Assembly: GCF_037126465.1 (NCBI RefSeq)
Contig: NC_088201.1
Location: forward strand, 27,500,619-27,564,618
Reading direction: 5' to 3'
Length of the DNA stretch: 64,000 nucleotides
Source: Ornithodoros turicata
Lineage: Eukaryota; Arthropoda; Arachnida; Ixodida; Argasidae
Under the pieces are notes generated by a model. It did no database searches. It saw only the letters and a list, made by a program, of their open reading frames with translations, and was not told the DNA's origin. Positions within the stretch are counted from its first letter, which is position 1. The number at the start of each line of letters is the position of its first letter. Of the stretch, positions 1-11,500 are shown piece by piece. A program made the translations under genes and the position numbers.

Positions 1-1433
1 TAGCTGCGATATATTTACTTTAAAATAGGCTCTGGCCTGTCTTTCAAACAAGGCGGCATTTTACGGATCTCCATCTTTGCACTGCGGAGGGCACTATGGT
101 TTTGCATCATCACTGCATGGACTTACTGTTCATCAGACGATGGAAGGAGCATTCGTCGAGGTGGCTGCATCAAGCATGCAAGAAACGAATTCTGCAGAGT
201 TGAAGGGCGGTATTAAAAGTCGACAAATCGAATTATGCGCACAGCTGCTGGATCTATTTATCAATTTTTTCGTTTCGTGCAAGCAGCCAAGAGCAAGAAT
301 ACGGCAATATTTACCTTCAAGATTTGCAGACGGACACGCACGCTTGGACACCGTGACAAATAAACTGCTTATCCTTTCTGAGGCACGGACGAATAAGCGA
401 CAGAGACAGTGAGATACCAATACCAATTAACATTGAGAAACGAGGATAACGGCTCTGCTGGTTTTCCAATGCCCCCTCGATAACTGCACCCATTGGACAA
501 ATGGAGACGTGTCAAGTGTCATTTCTGGCGCGAAAGATCACCGAATTGAAGGACTCAAAGCATTTTTATTGTGTATTTTTTTTTTTTTTTTTACGACAGC
601 TGCCTTGTTCTCTCCTATTTTAAGACTGCGTAGTGCAGTAACGTAGGGAGAAAAATACAGAATACCTTGGGAGGTGTTCTATGGAAACTTAGACTTAGGA
701 GGAGGATTTCACTCTCGTTTTTCTCCTCCCAAATGCACTACCAAAGATACGAGCTCGTGTGGACCTGAACCCCCCTTCCCCGTTACGGTTGCAGTGCATG
801 AATGCTCGAAGGCCACGAGTGCGGCATCATTTCTCTTTCCCTCTTTGCACCTCTTGTGTATTCCAGAAGGACACAGATGTTTTAAGGCCCTATTTTCTTC
901 ATTCACCGAATTCTTCTTTCACGGCCCTCTTCAGCGTTTGTACGATTTGACTTGAGGGGTGGCGAACAGGAAGTCAAACCGCAGCTTCGGAACTGGTCGA
1001 TGGGACAATGTGGGTCTAAAGCTAGAGACGCGAAAATCACAAAACAAAGTCTCCAACAAGCGCAACACGATCGCAGCACTTCTACGTGTGACGTGCGAAA
1101 GAACACTATGCAGCGATAGTCAGAGTACATAGCTGTTGTGATGTGCGCGCCTTGAGGGGGGCAACTGCCCCTTTTCGCACCCCCCTGCCGACGCCCATGG
1201 AAATGACTAGAGAGCACTGACTGAACATATAAGTTCTCTACAATCTCCTAGCTATCTGAGGATGAGCAAATATAGGTCCCAGTTTTTCTAACTGTTAAAA
1301 TAAAATACGTTTGAAAACTTCACAGGCAAAGGAGATATGTTTTGCGTTCTGTTCGTCATACAGGTTCTGTGAATTGGGGTTGAAGGCAAATATTTCTTGT
1401 CACGTGTAACGGCTCCAGACTCCAGGGTCCGCT
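1..1433. other. Non-coding stretch, no gene recognised
   Basis: No exon-like reading frame with a recognisable protein family was found on either strand. A poly-T run lies near 578-592. Around 1140-1200 a G-rich then C-rich stretch ends in CCTGCCGACGCCCATGG, which looks like the end of a DNA transposon, but no partner end was found. The stretch may be intronic to the LPCAT gene, whose acyltransferase exons must lie upstream of the window; this is inference. Confidence 0.4.
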
Positions 1434-1583
1434 TGCATGAATGTTAAGGAAATTCCTCACTGCTTTCCTCAGTGACTTTGCCAGTGCTCCACACATGAGC
1501 AGCGTTGAGGACAATATCGCGTGCCTTAAGCACTACCAATGGTAGTGAGGACACCGCTGATTGATGTCCTCAACATTCATGCA
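1434..1583. mobile_element. Short palindromic MITE-like element
   Basis: The two ends are inverted copies: TGCATGAATGTT at the left and AACATTCATGCA at the right, and the similarity runs inward (AGGA and TCCTCACT against AGTGAGGA and TCCT). The 150-bp size and absence of coding sequence fit a miniature inverted-repeat element. No clear target duplication is visible, so the superfamily is not assigned. Confidence 0.5.
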
Positions 1584-1711
1584 TGGAGGCTGAGAAATCT
1601 TGTAAGCAGTGGGTGTGATACATGAATATTGGAGCAATAACAGAATTAATCTTGAACAAAGCTCTCAGTCTATATTATCATAAGATAGTGTTGTTGTCAA
1701 AAAGAAGTTTG

Positions 1712-1830
1712 CCGAGGACACATACTAACCTCCCTGTCTCAGACTTCTTCCTGTTGTCCTCTCTCCATCTGTCCATGTCTGTACACTGCTCATACCCACA
1801 GTTGCTTCATGGTGCTAACACTGGATTAAA
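1712..1830 (+). mobile_element. SINE 3'-tail fragment
   Basis: The sequence from GAGGACACATACTAAC through CTGTCCATGTCTG to CACAGTTGCTTCATGGTGC matches the non-tRNA tail shared by the fuller SINEs at 18755-19030 and 30162-30462. The tRNA-like head is missing, so this is a 5'-truncated or decayed copy. Confidence 0.65.
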
Positions 1831-2751
1831 CTAATTACCTTAAAATTATTGTCAATCGGGAAGGGACTTAAATGTGTGTGTGTGTGTATGTATGCTTTCT
1901 TGGCATGTCTACTTCAAAAACACAGTGTCGTTTGATGTAAAGTTTGCATCTTTAATTTGCTAGGGGATAGGGGGATAGGGGAGGGATTCTTCTAGATAAT
2001 TTTGACTACATTTCTGACATCTTGCTAAAATCTGTGACTGCAAGAAAGGATTTCTTGCTTAATATATTGTAGGCTTAGGCCCTCTGTAAACAGGAATCCA
2101 GGTACCACCACCAGCAGGTGCAAGTGTCTTGGTTATATTCTGAACTGCAAGAGCAGGACGGGTATAGTGTGTGACATCTTCAGACCATATGACTCATGTT
2201 ACTATAGGCTACAACAAATCGCATGGTATGCAGTCAACCCTCGTTGTATGCATTCCCTCGGTTTATGAACGGCGTCACAAGGAAGCAAACTTTTCCCATG
2301 TATATCTCCCTCCGTTTATGAACCCTCGATATCCGAACTGTGAACAGATTTTCAGGGATCGAACTGCAAAAACATGTGTTCTGAATTTGATTTATGAATC
2401 TGGATAGTGATCTGTCCAGAGGTTGACATACGGGGAAGTACTGGGATCACATCAATAAAGGTGAATAGAGAATGATGGTCTAAGCACCCGTGCAGTGTCC
2501 CACAGCCGCAAGAATTACCAGAGGTGATTCACCTGTTTTGTGAGTGGAAATATTTTACTTCCCGGGTGACCTGTGACGGCAGAGCAGCCGTCAGTTTTAA
2601 TCATTATCATTTTTATCATAATCAGCTTTAAAAAGCAATCAGCTCAAGCAGCCGGTGACAAACGGGATATTTGCTGTTGGAAACAGTCTTGGCTAACATG
2701 AATGCCCTCCTGGATTGGATTCCCCGTGACCGTGGAAATAAACGTAATCTA

Positions 2752-5700
2752 CAGCTTTTTCCGGCGTTATTAATCCTCTTGTCGTACATTTTAATCCTTG
2801 TACCATGACATTTAATCCATTTGCCATCTGAATTAATCCTCCTTTCATTATTTTTAATCCCCATTTCACACAATTTAATCCGTTTCTCATGCAATTTAAT
2901 CCAAGTGACTATGTGTGGGCTACATGACTTTTTTTGTGTATTTTGGGACAATTCCCATGTGTACGCGTATTGCACCATAATGGGATACTGTGGGACTGTC
3001 AATCTGGATTACGGTATAGTGGGACTATTCCCATGTCTACGAGTATTACCCATGGTTTTCATTAAAAACGTGGGTTTCTGAACTGTAATGGGATACTATG
3101 ACTGGCAATCTTGATTACGATATCCTGGGACAATAAGCATGTCTATGGGTATTCCCCGTGCTTTTCATTAAAAACACTGGTTTTTGCACTAATGGGATAC
3201 TGCGGGCCTGTCAATCTTGATTAGGGTATTTTGAGACAATTCCCATGTCTACGGGTATTGCACATGCTATTCATTAATAATACGGATTTTTGCACCATAA
3301 TGGGATACTGTGGGACAGTCAATCTGGATTGTGTTATTGTGGGACTATTCCCATATCTACGGATTTTACCCATGGTTTCCACTAAAAATACGGGTTTCTG
3401 TACCATAATGGGATACAGTGAGACCGTCGACCTCGCTTACGATATTGTGGGACTATTCCCATGTGTGCGGGTATTACCTATGCTTTTCATTAAATATGCG
3501 GGTTTCTGCACCTTAATGGGATACTGTGGGACTGTCGATCTTGATTACGATATCCTGGGACTATATGCATGTCTACGGGTGTTCCACTTCCTTTCCATTA
3601 AAAACCTGGTTATTTGCACTGTAATGGCATACTGTGGGTCTGTCAATCTGGATTACGATATTGTGGGACTATTTCCATGTCTATGGGTATTACCCATGCT
3701 TTTCATTCAAAATGCAGGTTTCTGCAGTATAACGGGATACTGTGAGATTTTGTATCTGGTTTAGTTTATTGTGGGACTATTCCTATGTGCGCAGGTATTA
3801 CCCATGCTTTTCATTAAATATGTGCGTTTCTGCACTGTAATGGGATAATGTGGGACTGGCAATCTTGATTACGATATCCTCGGACTATAAGCATGTCTAT
3901 GGGTATTCACCGTGCTTTTCATTAAAAACGCGGATTTTTGCACTAATGGGATACTGTGGGACTGTCAATCTGGATAGCGGTATTGTGGGACTATTCCCAT
4001 GTCTATGGATTTTACCCATGGTTTTCATTAAAAACGTGGGTTTCTGCACTGTAATGGGATATTCTGGACTGTCAGTCCTGATTACGATATTGTGGGGCTA
4101 TTCCCACGTCTACGGGTATCCCTCGTGCTTTTAATTAAAAACGCGGGTTTTTGCGCTGTAATAGGATTCTGTGGGTCTGTCAATTTGGATCACGATAGTG
4201 TGGGACTATTTCTATGTCTACGGGTATTGCCCATGCTTTTAATTCAAAATGAGTGTTTCTGCACTGTAATGGGATACTATGGGACTGTCTATCTGGATCA
4301 CAGTATCCCATTACAGTGCAGAAATTCGCATAATTAGTGAAAAGCATGGGTAATACCGGCACACATGGAAGTAGTCCCAGAATATCCTAAACCAGATAGA
4401 CAGTCCCACAGTATCCCGTTATACTGCAGAAGCCCACATTTTGAATGAAAAGCATGGGTGATACCCATAGACACTTAAATAGTCCAACAATATCGTAATC
4501 AAGGTTAACAGACCTGCAGTATCCCATTACAGTGCGAATAACCGCGTTTTTAATTGAAAGCAAGGAGAATACCAATAGACATGCATATAGTCCCAGGATA
4601 TCGTAATGAAGGTCGACAGTCCCACAGTATCCCATTAAGGTGCAGAAACCCGCATATTTAATGAAAAGCATGGGTAATACCCGCACACATGTGAATAGTC
4701 CCACAATATCGCAAGCAAGGTTGACGGTCCCACTGTATCCCATTACAGTACAGAAACCCGTATTTTTAATCAAAACCATGGGTAAAATACGTAGACATGG
4801 GAATAGTCCCACGATACCGCAATCCAGATTGACCGTCCCACAGTATCCCATTATGGTGCAGAAACCCGCATTATTAATGAAAAGCATGTGCAATACCCGT
4901 AGACATGAGAATTGTCTCAAAATACCGTAATCAAGATTGACAGTCCCGCAGTATCCCATTAGTGCAAAAACCTGCGGTTTTAATGAAAAGCATGTGCAAT
5001 ACCCGTAGACATGAGAATTGTCTCAAAATACCGTAATCAAGATTGACAGTCCTGCAGTATCCCATTAGTGCAAAAACCTGCGGTTTTAATTAAAAGCGGG
5101 GGGAATACCCATAGACACGCTTATAGTCCCAGGATATCGTAATCAAGATTGCCAGTCCCACAGTATCCCATTACAGTGCAGAATCCCACATATTTAACGA
5201 AAAACATGGGTAATACCCGAACACATGAGAATAGTCCCACAGTATTCCATTACAGTGCAGAAACTCACATATTTAACGAAAAGTATGGGTAATACCCGCA
5301 CACATGGGAATAGTCCCACAATATCTTAAACCAGATACAGTCCTACAGTATCCCGTTATACTCCAGAAACCTGCATCTTGAATGAAAAGCATGGGTAATA
5401 CCCATAGTCATGGAAATAGTCCCACAATATCATAATGAAGATTGACGGTCCCATAGTATCCCATTACAGTGCAAAAAACGCGTTTTTAATGGAAAGCACT
5501 GGGAACAACCGTAGACTTCCTTATAGTCCCAGGATATCGTAATGAAGATCGACAGTCCCACATTATCCCATTACAGTGCAGAAAGCTGCATATCTAACGA
5601 AAAGCATGGCTAATATCTGTACACCTGGGAATAGTCCCACAATATCGTAATCCATATACAGAGTCCCACAGTATCCTATTACAATGCAGAAACCCACGTT

Positions 5701-6048
5701 TTTAATGAAAACCATGGGCAATACTCGTAGACATGGGAATAGTCCTACAACACCGTAATCCAGATTGACAGTCCCACAGTATCCCGTTATGGTGCAGAAA
5801 CCCACAATATTAGTGAAAAGCATCTGTAATATGCGTACATGTGGGAATTGTCCCAAAATACAAAAAAAAAAGTCATGTAGCCCACACATGGTCACTTGGA
5901 TTAAATTGCGTGAGAAACGGATTAAATTACGTGAAATGAGGATTAAAAATAATGAAAGAAGGATTAATTCCGATGGCAAATGGATTAAATGTCATGGTAT
6001 AAGGATTAAAATGTACGACAAGAGGATTAATAACGGCGGAAAAAGCTG
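2752..6048. mobile_element. 3.3-kb fold-back element with internal tandem repeats
   Basis: The ends are inverted repeats: CAGCTTTTTCCGGCGTTATT at the left, its near-complement ending in GCGGAAAAAGCTG at the right, with TA directly outside both ends (2750-2751 and 6049-6050). The outer ~190 bp of each arm holds a run of degenerate 'rATTAATCC / nnnTTTAATCC' words. The interior is two oppositely facing blocks of a ~109-bp repeat. The TA duplication suggests Tc1/mariner-type mobilisation, but no transposase is present. Open frames in it (for example 2628-3002 on the minus strand and 5765-6112 on the plus strand) mirror each other because of the palindrome and are not genes. Confidence 0.7.
2945..5860. 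repeat. ~109-bp tandem repeats in two head-on blocks
   Basis: The unit contains ATGGGATACTGTGGGACTGT, then 'CAATCTGGATTACG', 'GTGGGACTATTCCCATGT', 'CTACGGGTATTACCCATG' and 'TTTTCATTAAAAACGCGGG'. Successive 'GGGACTATTCCCATG' words near 3339, 3447, 3662, 3771, 3984, 4094 and 4201 show a period near 109 bp. Up to about 4310 units read on the plus strand; beyond that they read on the minus strand to about 5860. Each unit carries short internal palindromes such as GGGTATTACCC. Single-base divergence between units is common, so the array is not recent. Confidence 0.8.
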
Positions 6049-6159
6049 TAGTGCTTTTCCTGTCGTGTTCCAGCCCATTTCTCTTCTGCGCACCCTGTGC
6101 CTCGATTTATGAACGATTTTTCGAGAAACTGAGGGTGTTTATAAATCGAGTGTTGACTG

Positions 6160-7162
6160 TATTGCATATGGTACATGGTATAGTATAGTATCCATGGTTC
6201 CCACTGGTCCTTAAAACCCTGAATACCCTAGAATTCGAAAATGCTGTGGTCAAGGTTGGGAAAGCCCTGGAGTTTTCCACAGTCTGTGAGAACTCTTGCT
6301 TTCGCATCTTGTTCTTATTCTCATGGAGCTGCAGTGCAAATTCTACTTATCTGGAGTCGATGCAAAGATATTTTTGAAATACAAGAGTTAGCATTCATTG
6401 CAATAGCAACCAGTAGCGGAAGCCAGAAGTGCAGGAAGTGAACGGCACCTTTTGTTGTGCTCATCGGCCTTCCTTTCTATCCTATGATCTTTAACAATCA
6501 GAAGTCCTGAGTCACATTTGTGAATGGATCACAATTGCACAGTTTCGTGTTCCCTTATTCTTCCACGTGATACCTCTAGCTTCTCAATATTTTTGTGAAA
6601 TATTGAAGTCCTGGCAACAGACCATGTTTTACATCCTCCCAAAATGATGGCCGAACCCTAAAGGGTTGTTGAAAGATCCTTGAATGATTGTTCCAAAATT
6701 GAGTGGGAGCCATGTATACCATTGCCATATTGGTATATTATATATGCATGGTAACTGAGGCCAGCAATCCCACCTAGGCCTGATAGAGCCACTGAAAGCA
6801 TCCTGGAGCTTCTTAACATGGATAACAAGTCCTGAGCTTAAATATCACTACATATAGACATGACATGACATTGTGCTTCACACAGGTCTGAAACATTGCA
6901 GATTGCTGGTCACAGACGATGGTCATTAAATTGATACACTACTCTTGCACTCTGATAGGGGTAGAGGAACCTCTGAGGCTGATGTGAAGCATGAAACATG
7001 AGTGTTTGGTTTGGAGCATTATTCATGAACACATTTTTTACAGAACACTTTAACGTGGACGTGGGATGGCCCATCAGCGTAAGTACTTTATCTGTGCTGT
7101 TTCGTCCTTTCTTCTTGTTTTTTTTCCCCCTCTCTTTCCCCCTCTCATTTATAATAAATTAT
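6160..7162. other. Non-coding stretch, no gene recognised
   Basis: No exon-like frame. The part near 6200-6300 (words such as 'CCTTAAAACCCTGAATACCCT') looks like an old dispersed repeat but could not be assigned. The remainder shows only short AT-rich palindromes, for example around 6720-6760. Confidence 0.35.
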
Positions 7163-7565
7163 CAGGGTGTCTACAAGCCTGGAAAACCGGGAATTGTTAG
7201 GGAATTTTGATGCGACTGGAAAAGTCGGGGGAATTTGGCCAAAAAGCAACTGAAGTCAGGGAAAATCCTTGACAAGTGCTGTGACGATGCGCAGCGAATC
7301 GCGAGTGCCAACCAGTGGTTGAGTGGCCACGCTGCGGCAACGCTTACGCGAGTAAACGTGCACCAATACGACAAGCTCGGAGGCAGAAAAGTAGGGCAGC
7401 CTCACTAATTCTCAATAAATGATCTGTTTTATGAGGGATATGTATGAAAACGTGGCAGCAGGCACCAAGTTCCCCTTTGTTTTGGTCAGGGAATTTGCTT
7501 GAAATAGTCGATGAAAACCTGGAAACGTCGGGGAATCTGAAGGCTGCAATTTGGTAGACACCCTG
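7163..7565. mobile_element. TIR element with CAGGGTGTCTAC ends
   Basis: Starts CAGGGTGTCTACAAGCCTGG and ends TTTGGTAGACACCCTG, with ATTAT on both sides as a possible 5-bp duplication. No protein is encoded. A second copy of the same family, in the opposite orientation, starts at 26710 and ends at 31596; comparing the two allowed the insertions inside the second copy to be delimited. The superfamily is uncertain because the flanking duplication is short. Confidence 0.7.
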
Positions 7566-7845
7566 ATTATGTGCCTTGATGCTATGACTTTTCTTTTTCA
7601 CTGTGAGGTTGGATTCCAGAAACTAAAATTTCCTGGTATTGATTTGTGCTTCATTTTGATAGTCACTCGTGCCACCTGAGGAACTTTCAATATCAATACG
7701 ACACACTTTCTCACTCAGAAACTGGAAGATGTCCCATTATTGAACAAATGGATGCCGAATTTATTCTCATTTGCATTTCTTGTCATGGCAGCATGTAGTT
7801 GTTCATAGGATGACCTACTGCATACAGACAGGACAATGTTATGAC

Positions 7846-8271
7846 TAGACCTGAGTGTGGATGCGGGTATGCCCGTGGTTACCCCCAAATAGCCATTATC
7901 ATCTCACCATATTGTGATTAGATTCCATCCCTGTCTCAGTAGTTCTGCGTTTCAAGTTTCTTCTTGCACTAGCTCGTACGATGTCAGTCAATTTTCTACA
8001 CAGACTGTAAAAATGGAACTTCACTGCATGACACGCACAGGACTAACAGTAATTCAGAATGATATTGTTCTCTTTTCTGATTTGTTTCACAGTTTTGTTA
8101 TTTGTGAGTGGAAATTCAGAGATGCTGCAGGATACAGGTAAAATGCGGGTTTACCCGCATCACACAGTGTACACAGCATCACACAGCGGGTGTGCACCGC
8201 ACCCTGCGGGTGTACCCACGGGGTGCGGTGTGGGTGCAGGTACGAATTTACTTGCCCACACTCGACCTCTA
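7846..8271. mobile_element. Non-autonomous hAT-type element
   Basis: Flanked by a perfect 8-bp duplication GTTATGAC (7838-7845 and 8272-8279). Ends are TAGACCTGAGTGTGG at the left and CCACACTCGACCTCTA at the right. The 8-bp duplication and TAGA termini are typical of the hAT superfamily. The interior has short GGGTAAACC/GGTTTACCC-type palindromes and no transposase frame. Confidence 0.8.
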
Positions 8272-8585
8272 GTTATGACAGGAGGAACACTGATATCTCA
8301 GTTGCACTGTCTGTGACTATAATGAAGTAGACACGCTATATGTAGTGAAAAGCTGTAGTGTAGCTTCCTTTACTGCGGTGTGTGGCAAGTAACGTACCTG
8401 GGCTTGTAGCAGCTGCCTAAAATAACTATGAAACCCTGTGCCCTCTAATTTCGCACCGGGATGACTGGCACTAGTTTTCCAAATGTGATTGTAGGCCTGT
8501 GTTTATTGTGATTTACTCAACAACGTTCTGTTCAACCAGGATACTAGCATATTATGTGAAGATAAAAAATTGCACTTTCATTTAG

Positions 8586-11500
8586 GTTCAAGACCTTGTG
8601 GATCACACTATGTCAGCTGCGAACCAACATGGAAATTGAGGTAAGAATTACTTTTCAATGCACAGCGTAGTGGAACCTGCGGATAACGCTACTGACCTAA
8701 CTCGTCGTCTTGATGAGGCCGTCTGCTGATACTGATTGTCTTTCTTGTGTTGGTTCAAAATTGTCAAATGATTTGTGTGTGCTGTGGCTGTGCATAAAGC
8801 TACAGGTTTTCATACTGCAGTATCTGCCAGTTTACGTGCCAAGTGAAGAGGAAAAGAAGGATCCGCAGCTCTATGCAGAAAATGTTCGCATGTTTATGGC
8901 AAAGTAAGTTGTGGGCTACTTAAAAGGAGGGAATTTACAATCTGTATTACAGCTATTATGGCTACTAATTTAATGTGTTCATACTTGTGAATTATTAATT
9001 ATTGTTAACAGTAGTCAAATTAGTTGAACTTCACAAACTTTAAGAAATGGTTGTGTATGACAAAAAGTAGATTGATTGAAATGCAGAAATACCAAGTACA
9101 AAAAAAAAAGTACGTGCTCGTGCAATATCTCTTCAATGGCTGACTACTCATGTCATACCTCTTCACAAAAAGAGGGATCCTTTGTTCAGTCTCGCTAACA
9201 TGTATATCTCATGCAAACTTTTGGAACAGATCTTAGTAAACTTTATTGTTAATTTTTTCAACAAAAATCTTTTATCCTCATGGCAACATGGATTCCGAAG
9301 GGGAGTGTCTGCAATAACTCAACTTGTTTGTGTTGTTCATGATTTTGCTTCAGGGAAGTTTCATTTTAAATCGAACAACGTGTGAAAGTCGTATTTTTTA
9401 ATTTGGCTAGAAAAAATATATGTTAGGTGATAGCTCAAACGACGCAAATCGCGCGACGCGCGACGCTCGTGCGTTGAGTAGTTTCCGCGTGGGAGAGAAG
9501 GAAAGTCCGAGGCTGCTTGAGCGCGCTTTCTTCTGGACCGACTTTGACGGGATCCAGCACCGCTGATGTTTTGCGTATCAGTGCGAAGTTTTTTGTGATT
9601 ATAGGCTGCACTATAGACACTGTTGACAGCCACCCACAGAATTCTGATGGCCACAGATTTTCTGTAAAAAAATGCCAAACTTGGCGTAAACGCTCAAAAA
9701 GGCCGAACTTTGCTACCAATTTGCTTCATGACAGAACGTCTGAGGACATCGAGCTTAGTGCCATTCGATAGGACGTTGAAAGAACTTTCGTGCTGTATAA
9801 AGTTCATTTTTCTCAGTTCAATGCTTTCTGTGTTATTAGCTTGGGAATCGCACATGGTAGGCGAAAATTGCCAATGTTGCATCTCAATTTTCTCAAAAAT
9901 GCCATCTTAGATTTCCTTGATTGTTTTTGAAAAGGTGGCGTCATGTCTCTACTTTAGACCCCAAGTGAGACAATCTTTTATTTTTACCTGAGAGACGCGC
10001 AGCGATTTTTTTGGTCAGGCATGGTCCACGAGACTGCAGCCTTGCGCGCGCCATCCACGAGCACACGACCTTCAACCTCTTCTTTGCTACAGGTCTCCCG
10101 CTGACGGAGTAATCAATGACCGCACTGCGTGAGCTTGTCGTAGTATCCCCAGAGCATTACTTTACGTTTACCCAATGGTCTCTCAGTTCTGTCAGACGCA
10201 TTCAAACCGTGGGAGAGTACATGAGTTGCCTGTGCGCCCTTGACGAGAAGCCCCAGTCTGCGAACATACCGACAAAGTAGTGACAAGGAATGAAGCGCTT
10301 CGTAAAGATCTTTATCCATTGGTAACATCGTTGCTTTTGTTTCAAGTTGCCGCCAGTTCCCCAGGCAGTGTGAAAGTCCCATCCTTTTCATTGGTAAAAG
10401 AACGTTATTGAAGTTTCGAAAAACGTAAAATGTGCCCATTGCAAGGCCCCTGCAGATGATGGCTGGCACCATTGGATTAGTATCATCCGAAAGCTTTACA
10501 GGACCTTTCACATGATATAAGGTGACTGGGTTCAAGCGCATTTTTCGTCCGCCTAGTATCGCAAAACCACGAGTGGTACGCGAAAATTTTGCATGTTCGA
10601 TCTTGATTATTTCTAAAACACCAGAATATTTTTCACGATTTATTCCACAGGGGCAGAATTATGCCTGTACTTTGCGCTGCTGGTAAGCTAGGTACCTTTT
10701 CTCTTTTTGATTGAGACGCTGGACTAACTTTCCGTGGAGCGATTTTTCCACACAAAGGCGCTCCTCGTATGTTTGCGAGTGCGGTTTGCTTCGTAGTCTT
10801 TGCTTTGTAATTTATTGCCCAGATGTTGCATTCCGTAATTATTTTGCACTTATGGTACGTACGTTTATTTTTTCCTTTGGAGACGCAGGGCAATACTTTC
10901 GTGGGCACCTTGGACTTGCTATTACGCACTTTCATGGGAGTCGCACGCATGACGTGTGCGTATGCACGTGCGCATATTCACTATTCTCCCGCACATGTGC
11001 TTGAGGCAATGCACATACGCACGATATTAGGCTGTCGTGCGAGTTAATATTAAGAAGCAGAAGGCAGAACTACGGACACAGGGGACAGAAAGTTACAACA
11101 CGTGAGAATACAAATTTGTGGCCGCCTAGTTGCAGCCGTCTCTTAGCTTGGGCGCAATAAGTAATAGTTCCGAAGCTGTGTATGCTACCTTTAATTAGTT
11201 TTATGCCCCATAGCGTTATTTCGGAACCACGATGAGTACTATATACAAAGCCCGTAAGACCGCTGTGATGACAGTATGTTGCTGCTCTCAAGTATAACAC
11301 GTTCACCCTCCACGAGCTGTGTCAGTGCCACCGTGGGAATCAAAATTTCTGACAGAACAACGCACAAGTAAAATCCCTCGTTCTCGGTAGCCGTAGCTAC
11401 CTTAAACCCTCGGTGTGGTCGTCAGTAATCCTTTTGGCATCCATGCGCTTGAATCCAGTCACTATATATCATGTGAAAGGTCATATCTAAACCTATCGGA

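Larger units (their letters stand above)
2231..6159. mobile_element. Pogo/Tigger-like TIR element, interrupted
   Basis: Left end CAGTCAACCCTCG and right end CGAGTGTTGACTG are inverted repeats, and further in both ends hold a 'tttatgaac / tttataaa' match. TA follows the right end; the left flank is TG, possibly a mutated TA. CAGTNAACCCTCG termini with TA duplications suggest the pogo/Tigger group. Most of the interval is the fold-back element at 2752-6048 inserted inside it. No transposase frame is visible, so this is a non-autonomous or eroded copy. Confidence 0.5.

Noticed and set aside
2628..6112. Mirror-image protein frames near both ends of the fold-back element
   Set aside because: They share words such as NNERRINSDGKWIKCHG only because the DNA is palindromic and made of short repeats; no protein family is recognised.
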